DNA of 64,000 nt from Pezicula radicicola (taxonomy: Eukaryota > Ascomycota > Leotiomycetes > Helotiales > Dermateaceae), in NCBI GenBank assembly GCA_003008705.1, contig PDUO01000009.1, positions 930,001 to 994,000 on the forward strand. The letters run 5' to 3'. A model generated the notes under the pieces. That model was not told the origin of the DNA and ran no database searches. It saw only the letters and a program-made list of their open reading frames with translations. How positions within the stretch are numbered: position 1 is the first letter of the stretch; each line of letters opens with the position of its first letter. Made by a program: the position numbers and the translations under genes. Below are positions 42,749 to 52,952 of this stretch, one piece after another.

Positions 42749-44310
42749 ATGGCACAGCAGCCTCAAGATGTTCATGAAAGGCAAGGCCGTTCAGGTTCCA
42801 GGAGTCTGGCCGTCTTGGATTCAACGAAACCTCATACATTCATCAAACCGACGAAAAGGATTAACGAGGGTCACGATGTCACTCACTTCCTCACGTCGAA
42901 AGCATACGTTGATATTGGCACTTTTGTTTTGCAGCTTAATCTCGCAATGTGCCCAAGGAGATCCCCCGGCACAGGAGCTACGAAGACATGGCCTCTAGAC
43001 TTGGATGTTCCTTTGTCAGAGCCAGTACTGCAGTTGCAGGATTTGCTGCATTGTATAGATGCTATTATTGAAGAAGCCCCCCCAGATACGGGACCAAGAA
43101 GATTTGGCAATGTGAGCTTCCGGAAGTGGTATGAGATTCTTGATTCTCGAGTTGAGGGGCTTTTACAGACACACCTCCCTAGAGATGTGCTCAGCTTCGG
43201 TTCTAGTCCAGACGGAGGCGCAACAGCCATAGATGAAATCAAGTCATACTTGATGGGCGCCTTTGGGAGCTCCCAGAGGCTGGACTATGGTACAGGTCAT
43301 GAACTCAGTTTCCTTGCATTTCTTGGTTGCATCTGGAAGCTTGGTGGCTTTTCAAAGGAGCAATCTCTGGATGGAGTTCTTGAAAGAAGTATTGTGCTGG
43401 CTGTTATTGAGCCGTATGTATTGCTATTCGGAACAGAAAAACATTTACTGAATTCCTGGGTAGTTATTTCCGTCTCATTCGCCGTTTGATTCTCACTTAC
43501 ACCCTTGAACCAGCGGGATCCCATGGTGTGTGGGGTCTTGATGACCACTCTTTCCTGCCGTATATTCTCGGATCGTCACAGTATTGTCCAGCTATCAGCG
43601 ATGGTGAAGCTATGCCGATCGAAGGCTCCCTACCAGATTTCCCCAACCCAGCGGACGTTGCTAAGAAAGCAGTTGTCACTCGGGAAAGAAAGCACAATAT
43701 GTATTTCTCGGCCGTTGGGTTCATTAATGATGTCAAGACAGGGCCATTCTGGGAGCACAGCCCGATTCTATTTGATATCTCAGGGGTACGATCTGGCTGG
43801 GGAAAGATTAACAAAGTTGGTTTCAAGTCCTAACTCAGGAGATTCATTCTAATATATACACAGGGTATGATAAAAATGTACAACGCGGAAGTGCTATCTA
43901 AATTTCCTGTGGTCCAACATTTTCCTTTCGGCTCAATATTTCTCTGGGAAAGAGACCCAAATGCTGCGGCCATTTCCACCTCAATCCATACTGCTAGTCA
44001 GCCACCCAGTGTGTCTGCATCGGCTGGAAGCGCTCCAACAAATCGACCTGCGCCTCAGGAAGGTACGAGGGCTCCGTGGGCAAGTCAGCCACCAGGCATG
44101 GTTCCAACTGCAGCACCATGGGCACAATCGGTTCTAGCGCCGGCGGCAAGTGCTACGCCTCCTACCAGAGCCCCTTGGGCAAGCAATACTGCTACAATGA
44201 CTGATAGAAACGCTCCAACGCGGGTTGCCGGAGCCGCGGCTTTGCCGTCATCATATAGCCAAGCCGATGGCCCAACAAGAGCGCCTTGGGCGGATAAAGG
44301 CAGAAATTGA
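42749..44310 (+). CDS. rrd1: PP2A phosphatase activator (PTPA), Rrd1 type
   Basis: Three exons (42749-43413, 43464-43815, 43864-44310) give 487 residues. Introns 43414..43463 (GTATGT) and 43816..43863 (GTTGGT, branch CCTAAC) are GT-AG. PTPA proteins are peptidyl-prolyl isomerases that activate the PP2A catalytic subunit. Family landmarks in order: [75 protein letters not shown], the invariant [14 protein letters not shown] with [25 protein letters not shown], and [25 protein letters not shown]. The C-terminal 130 residues form a Pro/Ala/Ser-rich tail with four APWA units ([32 protein letters not shown]). Long tails of this kind point to the Rrd1 rather than the Rrd2 branch in filamentous fungi. 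Confidence 0.94.
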
Positions 44311-45297
44311 AGAAGGAAAAGGAGACTTTGAAGAAACAATCGGAGTTGACCTGGCGTAGCAAAGATGGACTAGACGCCTAAATCATTGGGGCCGGGGACC
44401 AAGCTGTGGGGAAGCGCGTCGTCCCGTTTGCGTTAAACAGAGGACGCATTAGCGGCGTTTCGAGGACATTCATTCATCTTGGACTTGAGACGATAAAACA
44501 AGTGCGGGATTGACAGGTCTAGAAAGAAAATCACAATGTGGCCCTGTGCGAATCTTGGCAGGGAGTATTTCCACCGAGTACGAAATAGATGATGATAAGA
44601 GCGAGCGCCATAGACTCGACTCACTGCTCAGCGTTCATGTACTTGTTACCCGTACGAAGTACCCTATGCGTGATCAAACCATTGTTTGCCAACACAGACG
44701 GGGCATTTTAAACTCAAAAAGTCCAACTGCGTGAAACAGGATGGTGAGCATTTGTGACGTACATGAGGCGAGGCAATGTCGCAATCGTGGATAATTTGGG
44801 GCGTGGCCAATAGTCCTTTGCCATTAATAGACCCTCTTGCTTTGAAGGTAAAGCAGCACCGCACACAGCATACCTACAGTTAACTATCCAATACTGTACC
44901 TCTGTATGCCCCAGGTAATAATAACTGAGCGATTTCACGAGCTTATTATGAGGAATATAGAGCTCCCTGAGAAGGAAAAGGCGTTCAAAGCTTGTCACAG
45001 TGCTCGAACTGAAGGATTGCAACAAAACCTCGCAGCTCTTGGTTTTGCCACTTTTACAAAGGTATCTTCTCCAAGGCCCTTTATCCTTATCCTTATCGCG
45101 TGCTCTAATACGATGGTCCAAAAGGGTTAGCACGAAATACTCTGGGAGAGAGATATCTTTAGGAGCTCCTCTCCAACTCCGAGTTTACCTCACTTCAACT
45201 TCGCAACTTCCGTTCTTCATTTGCAACCTAAAATTGCTCCCACTTCGTGCCTTCTAACTCTAAACTAAAAGTTAGCACCACGCTTACCATCTTCAAC
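44311..45297. other. Intergenic region, about 1 kb
   Basis: Only weak frames. The plus frame 44906..45130 (74 codons, ATG) has a charged helical look (IELPEKEKAFKACHSAR) but no family. The minus frame 44714..45133 has no ATG at its claimed start. The last 150 bp are CT-rich leader sequence for the next gene. Confidence 0.4.
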
Positions 45298-46165
45298 ATG
45301 CCTGGAATCCGTAAGTCTTCTTCTCTTCATCTTCATCTCCGTCTTCATCTTCATCTTCATCTTCAACTTCATCTTCAACATCCAAACACTCCAACATCCA
45401 CACGAGTACTCGTTATTATACGGCACAGTCCATCAATCACCAGCTTCTCTTTGGCAACTCTTAAATAAGCACGATGGGTACCATCGTACCTGCACATATC
45501 TCGATGCATCTGCTGACGTTTAGTATTAGCACCAAACACGATGGAAACCCTCAAGAAATTTTGGAGTAATATCAAATCGAAGAAGGGCAAGAAGGAGAAG
45601 AAACCAGCAGACAAACCAGCAGATACACCGACGGAGACAACTGCCGCAGCACCAGCAGAGACTCCCGCAAAGAAGGAGGAAGCACCTGCCGGTACGAATA
45701 CATTCAAGTTATTAGGGCGACGAGTGAGGAAATATATTGGCTTTGGGTGTAGGTTCTGAACTGCTCACATATATTGAGCAATGAAGAACCCCTACCCTCT
45801 CCTCCCAATATACTTCTACCGTCATCCCTTATTGACAGACACTTGCTGACATAGTTTTAGCATCCGAATCAGCACCAGCAGTAGAGAAGAAGGAGGAGAC
45901 CAAACCAGCTGAGGCCAAACCAGCTGAAGCCAAGCCAGCTGAGGCCACGGCGGCTGAAGCTACCCCTGCTGCACCAACAACAACCGAGGCCGCCCCCAAG
46001 GCTGAGCCAAAGGTCGATGGTTCGTTTGTCCCATGAATCGAGAAAAGAAGTCTGCTAATGAACACCACAGCACCAGCGGCACCAACTACCTCCGAGCCCG
46101 AGCCAGTTGTGGAGAAGAAGGATGAGGTCGTCGCCCCAGGCCCCGGCCCAGCTGTTGCCACATAA
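45298..46165 (+). CDS. Small disordered Lys/Pro/Ala/Glu-rich protein
   Basis: Four exons (45298-45310, 45530-45691, 45861-46019, 46071-46165) give 142 residues. The first coding exon is only 13 nt (ATGCCTGGAATCC); with acceptor 45529 the start reads MPGIPPNTMETLKKFWSNIK. A start at the internal ATG 45541 (134 residues) is also possible. After an amphipathic N-terminus (METLKKFWSNIKSKKGKKEKK) the chain is low-complexity with units such as KPAD, KPAEA (three in a row), EAAPKAEP and SEPEPVVEKK. Introns 45692..45860 and 46020..46070 keep frame precisely, which supports coding. The function is unknown. The antisense frame 45829..46161 is a shadow. Confidence 0.65.
45317..45378 (+). repeat. CTTCAT-type microsatellite in first intron
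   Basis: Irregular CTTCAT/CTTCAA hexamers fill the start of the first intron of the small Lys/Pro/Ala-rich gene. The pyrimidine richness could affect acceptor choice. Confidence 0.7.
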
Positions 46166-47643
46166 TTTGGATCAAATTCACAATATGATGGGGAGGGGAA
46201 GATTGTAATGGCAGGAGTGTTATTGTTTATTGTTTCATGAGGATGCTGAGTTTTATTTGATTATGACGGTGGTTTGCACAAAGTAGCGTGTCCTTACAAC
46301 TGGACAGAAGACGATACCCCCCGATACCCTTGTGCTTTAGTTATACTATGGATTTTACTTTTGCCAATCGAAGTGAGTGGTGTATGTGTGTGTGTGTATG
46401 TGTGCAGCTGTGAGACTGATTTGTCTGAGTTATGAGTTTGGAGTTACTCAGCGGGACTTCTGAGACCATGCCACAGCCCACTACATTTAACAGAAGTTCG
46501 AGGATGAGCAGACTGGTCCCTTTATGATGTGATAAAAAGGAGTGAGTCCTCAAGTAAGTATCTCTATTATACTTTTATTTCTACATTAAGGCTTTAAGAG
46601 TATGTGTTGTTACATACTAGGTGATTCGAGCTGGCCTCTATTCTTTCGTTGCATAGTTGAGTTATTGTGCTCTAGTTGACGCTGTACTTCGTAAACAGAC
46701 TTCACTTTTTCAAGATCATGGGCACCATTGAAGCCATGTTCTACTTAAGTTTTCCCAACATTGTTTCTGAAGTATGAAAACTTTGGCTTGTGTCATGGAA
46801 GCTAAGTCCAAAAGGCGTTAGAAAAAGACAAGCTCAAAGGGAAACGGCTGGCAACATACTCATACTCTAGAGGCAATAAATTCCATTACTGATTGACGTT
46901 AAACATTAAGGCGAATCGGTCTCTCGGGCTCTCTCCAGACAAGCAGCTCTAGTTCGCCAGGTGAAACTCAACAATTTGTGCTTCTCTTTGCTCGGTGCTG
47001 CTCTTCGTTGCTCGTTGGACCCTTTATTAAGGTACTTCGTAGATCGCGTAAATTACATTGTAGGGGTCCGTGTCCTGCCTGTACATCCTCCTGGATTATT
47101 ATTGATTTCTCACTCCGAGCTCCCCTCACCAGGCCACACCTTGCAATCGTTATAGCATCGCCCGATAATACCCAACCATCATCGTATCTGACACGCCTTG
47201 ATCTTCGTCTGAGGGTTAGAGGCTTCGGTTGACTGTGCATCAATCGCCCCAACTCGCATCGAAAGAACTCACTCTTTCTGTCACCTACGCATCCTATTGC
47301 ATCCGCGCAACTACATTTTACGAGGGAAGCGGTGTACAGCGAGCTCAATCACGCTGTAAGTTTTAGGTCCTTTCCTACAGCTTTGCATCCGAACGAATCA
47401 TCTTTTGCGCTACACTGGGGATCTTGGGAGAGCTCTGAGTGTGACGTGGTCGCAATGGTTGGCTGTTGTATGCGCGTACAACGACTCTGCATTTGGCCCT
47501 CACAGTTAGTGTGACATTGCAGAGGTCGAGCATGCGCAGTTCCGGACTTTGGTTGAGACTTTGCTGACAGCTTTATCTATAGCATTTTATCAATTCTACA
47601 TTACAAGAACAAGTCATTCAGACCCGGCAACTACGATAACAAC
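46166..47643. other. Intergenic region, 1.48 kb
   Basis: It contains a TG microsatellite at about 46382-46405 and no convincing gene. The frame 46968..47348 (minus, 126 codons) has no domain and lies in the expected promoter and leader of the coiled-coil gene. Confidence 0.45.
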
Positions 47644-50600
47644 ATGGCAGATGTAGAAGCTACTGAAATTCCTCAGCAGGAAACTCCTGCGGAGGTACCA
47701 TCCGGCGATGATACTACAGCTGAAGCGGTCTCTGAAGTTGAGCCCGAATCAGAGAAGGAGACACCAAAGGAGGAGACAAATGGTGCGGCCAAGAAGGAAA
47801 ATGTGGCTCCTAAACGTCCCGGTGTTGTCGCTCCAAAGCGTCCTCTTGGTGGATCAACATCATCTGCGACGAAGCCAACTGCATCGTCTTCCACTGCTCG
47901 AACAACTGGAGGATTGAGCAAACCTCCTACACGCCCAGCGGCTGGATCGACAGTGCGCAAGACTGCGAGCAGTGCAACAGCGCCAACCTCTGCAAGTGCT
48001 AGCCATAGATCTCAAGCATCGATTGGAGGGTCGGGAGATGAAAAGAAAAAGTCGTTAAGTTCTTCCACTCGGAGGACTTCAGTTGCACCTTCGTAAGTTC
48101 AATTTTCAGATCGAGGGGAAAGTTATACGCCCTTCTATCTCAGGGCGAGTCACAATACCACAAGAAGGTTTTCGGGCTAGTTGAGAATCAAATCATTCAT
48201 TTCTAGGTCAATCTCAACAAGGCAGCGGCAAATTTGTCGTTTACTTTTCCTCATGATAAGATATTTAAGGTGTTTCTTATATGCTATAGAAGTTTCTTAT
48301 CCTGATGTAGCTGTATTGCATTTGGCTCTCGAGCATTCATCGATAATGTTTACTGACAAGTGTTGAACAGGGTTCCTCATCACTCCCCGTCCAAGTCTAC
48401 GACAGCTCGAACCACTATAGCTTCCTCCGCAACCGCAAAAAAGCCTGCAACACCCGTCAGCACATCCAGTCCAAAGCCCACTGTAAAACCTTCTACCTCT
48501 AGTGCAGCTACCACGACCAGGTCCACCGGGCCCGCGAGCAGCACCTCAAGCCTTCGCTCATCAACGACCACAAAGCCACCGACCACTGGTGCCGTCGCAG
48601 AAGCAAAAAAGAGGCTCTCCTCAATCGCTGCATCTCCAAGCGCTACAAGCAAACCAGCCTCTCGGCCAACCACCGCAACGCCTTCTAAAGAAGCCGAGGA
48701 GCTCAAAGCTAAACTTCAGGATAGCGAGACACGGGTCGAGGAACTCAAGACGGAGATCGCAGCATCTCAAGAAAAACTGCTGGAACTTGGTAAACAGCTC
48801 GAAGAAGAAGCTAAGCGTGTGACGGATGAGGAAGAGAAGATCCGAGCTCAACACCATGAAATTGTTGAGAAACATAAAGCGACTATCGAAGGCCTGGAAG
48901 CAAAGTTGGCCGAAAGCGAAGCTGCACAGAAAGCAACCCAGGAAGGGTCCCTAAAGGCCATTGAAGATGCCCAAGAAGCTGCTGCTACAAAGGGTGCCTC
49001 GGAGGCAGCAGAGGTCCTCGAAAAGCAGAAGACCGAACATGCCGCTGCGTTGGAAGCCATTACGCTAGAATTAGCCAGTGCTAAGGAAGCTAGTTCCTCG
49101 ACGAGCAGCGCGGTAGCTGAGAAGGAATCCCAGATCGCTGCGCTGAAGACTGAACTAGAGAAGGCTAATTCAGAAAAGGAGTCTGAGATAACAGCGTTGA
49201 AGGCTGAGCTAGAGAAGGCTACATCAGAAAAGGAGTCTGAGCTTGCAGCATTAAAGGCTGAGCTTGAGAAGGCTACTGCAGAAAAAGAGTCCGAGATTAC
49301 CGCGTTGAAGGCTGAACTTGAGGAGGCCAATGCCCAGGTAACTGCATTGGGCGAGTCTTTGAAGGCCGCCCAGACAGAGCACGAGACTATGTTCAAGGAA
49401 CTTGATGCTAAATTAGCAACACAAGGAGAGACTCATGAAGCAGCACTGGCGTCTCTGACCAAAGATTTAGATGACAAGACGAAGTCACACGAGGCTGCCA
49501 AAGGTGACCTTGAGAAACGTCTTGAGGAAGTTCTGGCAGCTCAAGCCGCTTTGGAGGCCTCCCACAAGGAATCATCCGCAGCAGAGCAGGCCGAATTTGC
49601 TGGCAAGATCTCGGCCTTGGAAGCTGAGCTATCCGAGCTCAAATCAGGAGCCGAAGGTCACTCACAGTCATTGAAGGAACTAGAAGAATTTAAGGCTAAG
49701 TTTGAATCTGCCCAAAATGACCTCTTGACGGCACAAGAAGAGCTCAGTACAATTACGAAGAATCAAAGCGATCTCCAAGCAAAGGGCAGTGAGGACGAAG
49801 AGGCTTTAGCCGCTGCACAAGAAGATTTAGCTAAGGCTACGCAGCAGATCGCTTCTTTGGAGAAGATATTGGAAACGTTCGATGCCGATAGTAAGAGTAA
49901 GGATGAAGCACATAAAAAGACCGAGGCAGAACTTGCTGCTGCTGTGAAGAATGTCGAGGATAAGACCAAGGAGATAGAGTCATTGGAGGAAGCGCATCAG
50001 AAGGAAGTGCTTAAACACCAGAAAGAGTTAGAGAATATCTCCAATGACTATCAGAAGGAGATCGATGCCCTGTCAGGCAACGAGGGTATCAAAGATGAAT
50101 TTGAAGCATTGAAGGCACAGCACGAAGAGCTTACAAAGTCCCATGGTGAGACAGCCGCTTCGCACGAGAAGGAGTTGGAGGCACTAAAGGCACAACATTC
50201 TGCTACGGTCGCAGCCCTCGAAGAAAAAGAAGCTGCTCACCAGCAAGCTCTTGAGGACCTGAAGGCAACCCATGCTAAGAATCTCGACGAGGCTCATGAC
50301 AGAGCTATCACGGCGGGCCATGCTACTCATGCAACTGAACTTGAGCAGCTACAATTAGGCCACGCCAGCGCTATTGCTAAGTTGAAGGAGGAGCACACCG
50401 CCAGCAACGCTAGCATGGCAGCCGAGCTCGAGGCAATTAAGGTAAGTCTAAAATCTAGTGACTTGGACGGATTGAACGCTAAGTCTGCAGGTTGCTGAGG
50501 TCGCCCTCCAAGGAGAGAGAGCGAAGACGCAGGGAGCCCTGTTGAAAGCCCAGGATGACCTTGAGGTTCTCAAAGAAGAACTCGCCCTCGAGAAGCTTGA

Positions 50601-51606
50601 AAGAACCTCCGCCCAAGCTGATCTTGATGCGGCAAAGAACAAGAAGCCGGATACGTCTGTAGAAGATGCTCTCCGCAAGGAGCTATTTACCCTTAAGGGC
50701 GAGCTTGAGCTTGCAAGAAACAAAGAGCCGGACACCTCAGAAGCGGATGCCCTCCGGCAAGAACTCCAAGCTCTTAAGGATCAGCATCAAGCGTCGCTCA
50801 TGACAGCTCAACAAGAAAGTGCCAAAGCAACCGAGGAGCACTTAGCTACAAAGGCTAGCCTCGAGAAAGCCCAGAACGAGCTCGAGGCCCATAAGACTAC
50901 TATGGAGGAACACTTGAAAACCTCTAAGTCCGACTACAATGTTTGTAAATTGGGCACTATTATCGCTTATGAGACTGACTTTTTCTCAGGACATGCACGA
51001 AGCATTAACCCAAGGAGTCGAGGAGGCAAACCAGAAGATAGCCGATTTAGAAGCCCGATTAAAGGAGGCCGATGCCAACTTGAAAGTCAAGGATGCTGAA
51101 CTCGCTGAGGCGAAGGTCAGTAAAGGTATCTTCGTTTAAAATATTTTGCTAACAGGAGTTGGTGTAGACCAAGAGCTCTGCCGTCCCATCTCCATCAACA
51201 CCCAAGCCTTTACAGGGCCTCAAGTCAAGCAGATTCGCCGAAGACCTTGACTCTGATTCGCAGTCAATTACAGAGGAGCAAGCAGCAGCGGCGGAAGGTG
51301 AGCATGACAGTTCATCAGCTGCATTAGCATCGGTCCGAGCACCCCCTCTTAATGCTCCATTTGTTTCTCCTAGATTCTTTCTGTCCTGTGATCCGGCCAC
51401 CACTTGATGCAAATCAAACTCATACTGACGATTTGCCCTTCGTGTAGTTGGCCAAAGCTAGAGTAACCGCTGGGCAACTGGATGAGATGAACCAGGACTT
51501 GAAGAATGAGCATTTAAGGTACGCTATTTGCTTCCCTTTCTCATAATGGCGCTTAGACTTACATATCTTCAGAATGCTCAAATCCATCACCGACGTTACC
51601 GCCTAA
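47644..51606 (+). CDS. Long coiled-coil protein ('M protein repeat'-type)
   Basis: At least seven exons: 47644-48092, 48371-50441, 50491-50940, 50990-51115, 51168 to about 51297 or 51362, 51448-51518, 51573-51606; about 1130 residues. Introns 48093..48370, 50442..50490, 50941..50989, 51116..51167 and 51519..51572 are clear. The N-terminal 340 residues are Ser/Thr/Ala/Lys/Pro-rich and basic (APKRPGVVAPKRP, many SSTS runs), similar to microtubule-binding disordered regions. From about residue 350 nearly the whole chain is heptad-type coiled coil (EELKAKLQDSETRVEELKTEI onward). It includes four 18-residue repeats, and a later pair of NK(K/E)PDTS units with spaced ALR(K/Q)EL motifs. The end reads KNEHLRMLKSITDVTA. 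A cytoskeletal or scaffolding role is inference. The end of the fifth exon is uncertain. Confidence 0.82.
49119..49334 (+). repeat. Four 54-nt in-frame tandem repeats
   Basis: Each unit codes for 18 residues of the form EKES(E/Q)I(T/A)ALKAELEKA(T/N)(S/A). The four units cover exactly 216 nt and extend the coiled coil without breaking heptads badly. Such arrays commonly vary in copy number between strains. Confidence 0.85.
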
Positions 51607-52952
51607 TCATACGTCCACTTGTTCAATTACTTACAACATTTTTAATATTCCGTCGTTCTGTTCATATCCACTTCGTTTATCACATTACTCGTTTCGTCCA
51701 GAAAAAAATTGGCATACGATACCCTGGGATGTTTACACAAATGCCCGTTTTTGTTCTTCTGCGGGCTTTGAGACAGGTGGGATCTGAGATTTTCCTGTCC
51801 CATGCCGTGTTTTTGGTATCTTTTTGTACTGTAGTATACATGAATCTCAAGACTCTAATCGCTCGTTCCTCATTAATATTTAACCCATCTAAGTGCAATG
51901 TGCTCGAGGATTCGAGAAAATCCCCTGGTTATTTTCAATGACGAGTAGCTTATGGCGAGGTCACTTCTCCAATCTCTTTTACAGAATATTCATTTTCATA
52001 ACTCCATCTATACCTTCGCCTGATCTCAAACTTAACTTTCCCTTTGCATCTCCCCTCCCTTATAATAGCCATCTACTCTACTCTTTCCACCACTAAAGAA
52101 AATTGCCCCTGTTCATCTTCGTCCTACTTCAAAAAAGGCAGGCCTTTCATTGGCTACTAAACCTCTTCTACAGGTCTTGATCTGTATTGCTAATAATCAG
52201 TCGATTGGTATTCGTACTTATTATTCATTACGCAGGATCCTAATAATCGGCACACTTTAGCGCTACTAGATAGGATATAGAAGGTAATTACTCGTCTTTT
52301 CATCTTCACGTTATGTACCTCAATCATACAATTTCTTCCTGTCCATTATAGAGCGAGGATTATAATGTATTTCAGGTCTTTGTATGCCTTTCAAGACCTA
52401 TTTGCTGAATTCTGTTTCCTGCATAAATGGTCGGACCACACCCAATGACGACCGACAAAAGGATTCACTTCTGGGCTCGTAATACAACTGCTTGACTACT
52501 TCCAACACTAGTCTTCATCTTCATCTCCTCCTACATCATCTACCAACAACGCAGGGTTACATCACAGCCTCAACCCTTTGCGTACAATGCCTCTATGTAA
52601 TCAATTCTCTCTGCAAACAAAAAGTAGTTGTCGCTTACTGGCACATCAACAAAGTATAGAGGTCCTCGTCCCAAAATAATATCTTCTACACAATACAGCG
52701 TTATGAAGACAGCTGCGCATGCTTTTGACCTCTTCGTACGTTGTTGCGCCCTTCAGCAAACGCCCGCTCCCATATGATTGTGTGCGAAAGCAAAGGAAAA
52801 GGAAAAAAGGGTGGCCTAGGCGCTCCAGATTCCTGTATATGTAGTCCAAACCCCTTGCCTTTCCCCATTTTCATCCCACATGAGGGCATCTTCAATCGTC
52901 ATATCGTAATTAGAACGCCTATTATTGGCGAATAACTTGCTAGAACCCAAAA
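51607..52952. other. Convergent intergenic region, 1.35 kb, AT-rich
   Basis: It lies between the stop codons of the coiled-coil gene and the phytochrome gene. Frames here have no recognisable domain. No repeat is evident. Confidence 0.45.

Noticed and set aside
44714..45133. 139-codon minus frame
   Set aside because: Its claimed start is GTG, it has no domain, and its composition looks non-coding.
45829..46161. 110-codon minus frame, Ala/Gly/Ser-rich
   Set aside because: It is the shadow of the KPAEA repeats on the plus strand.
48848..49396. 182-codon minus frame with repeated FSSSAFNA units
   Set aside because: It is the antisense shadow of the 54-nt coiled-coil repeat.
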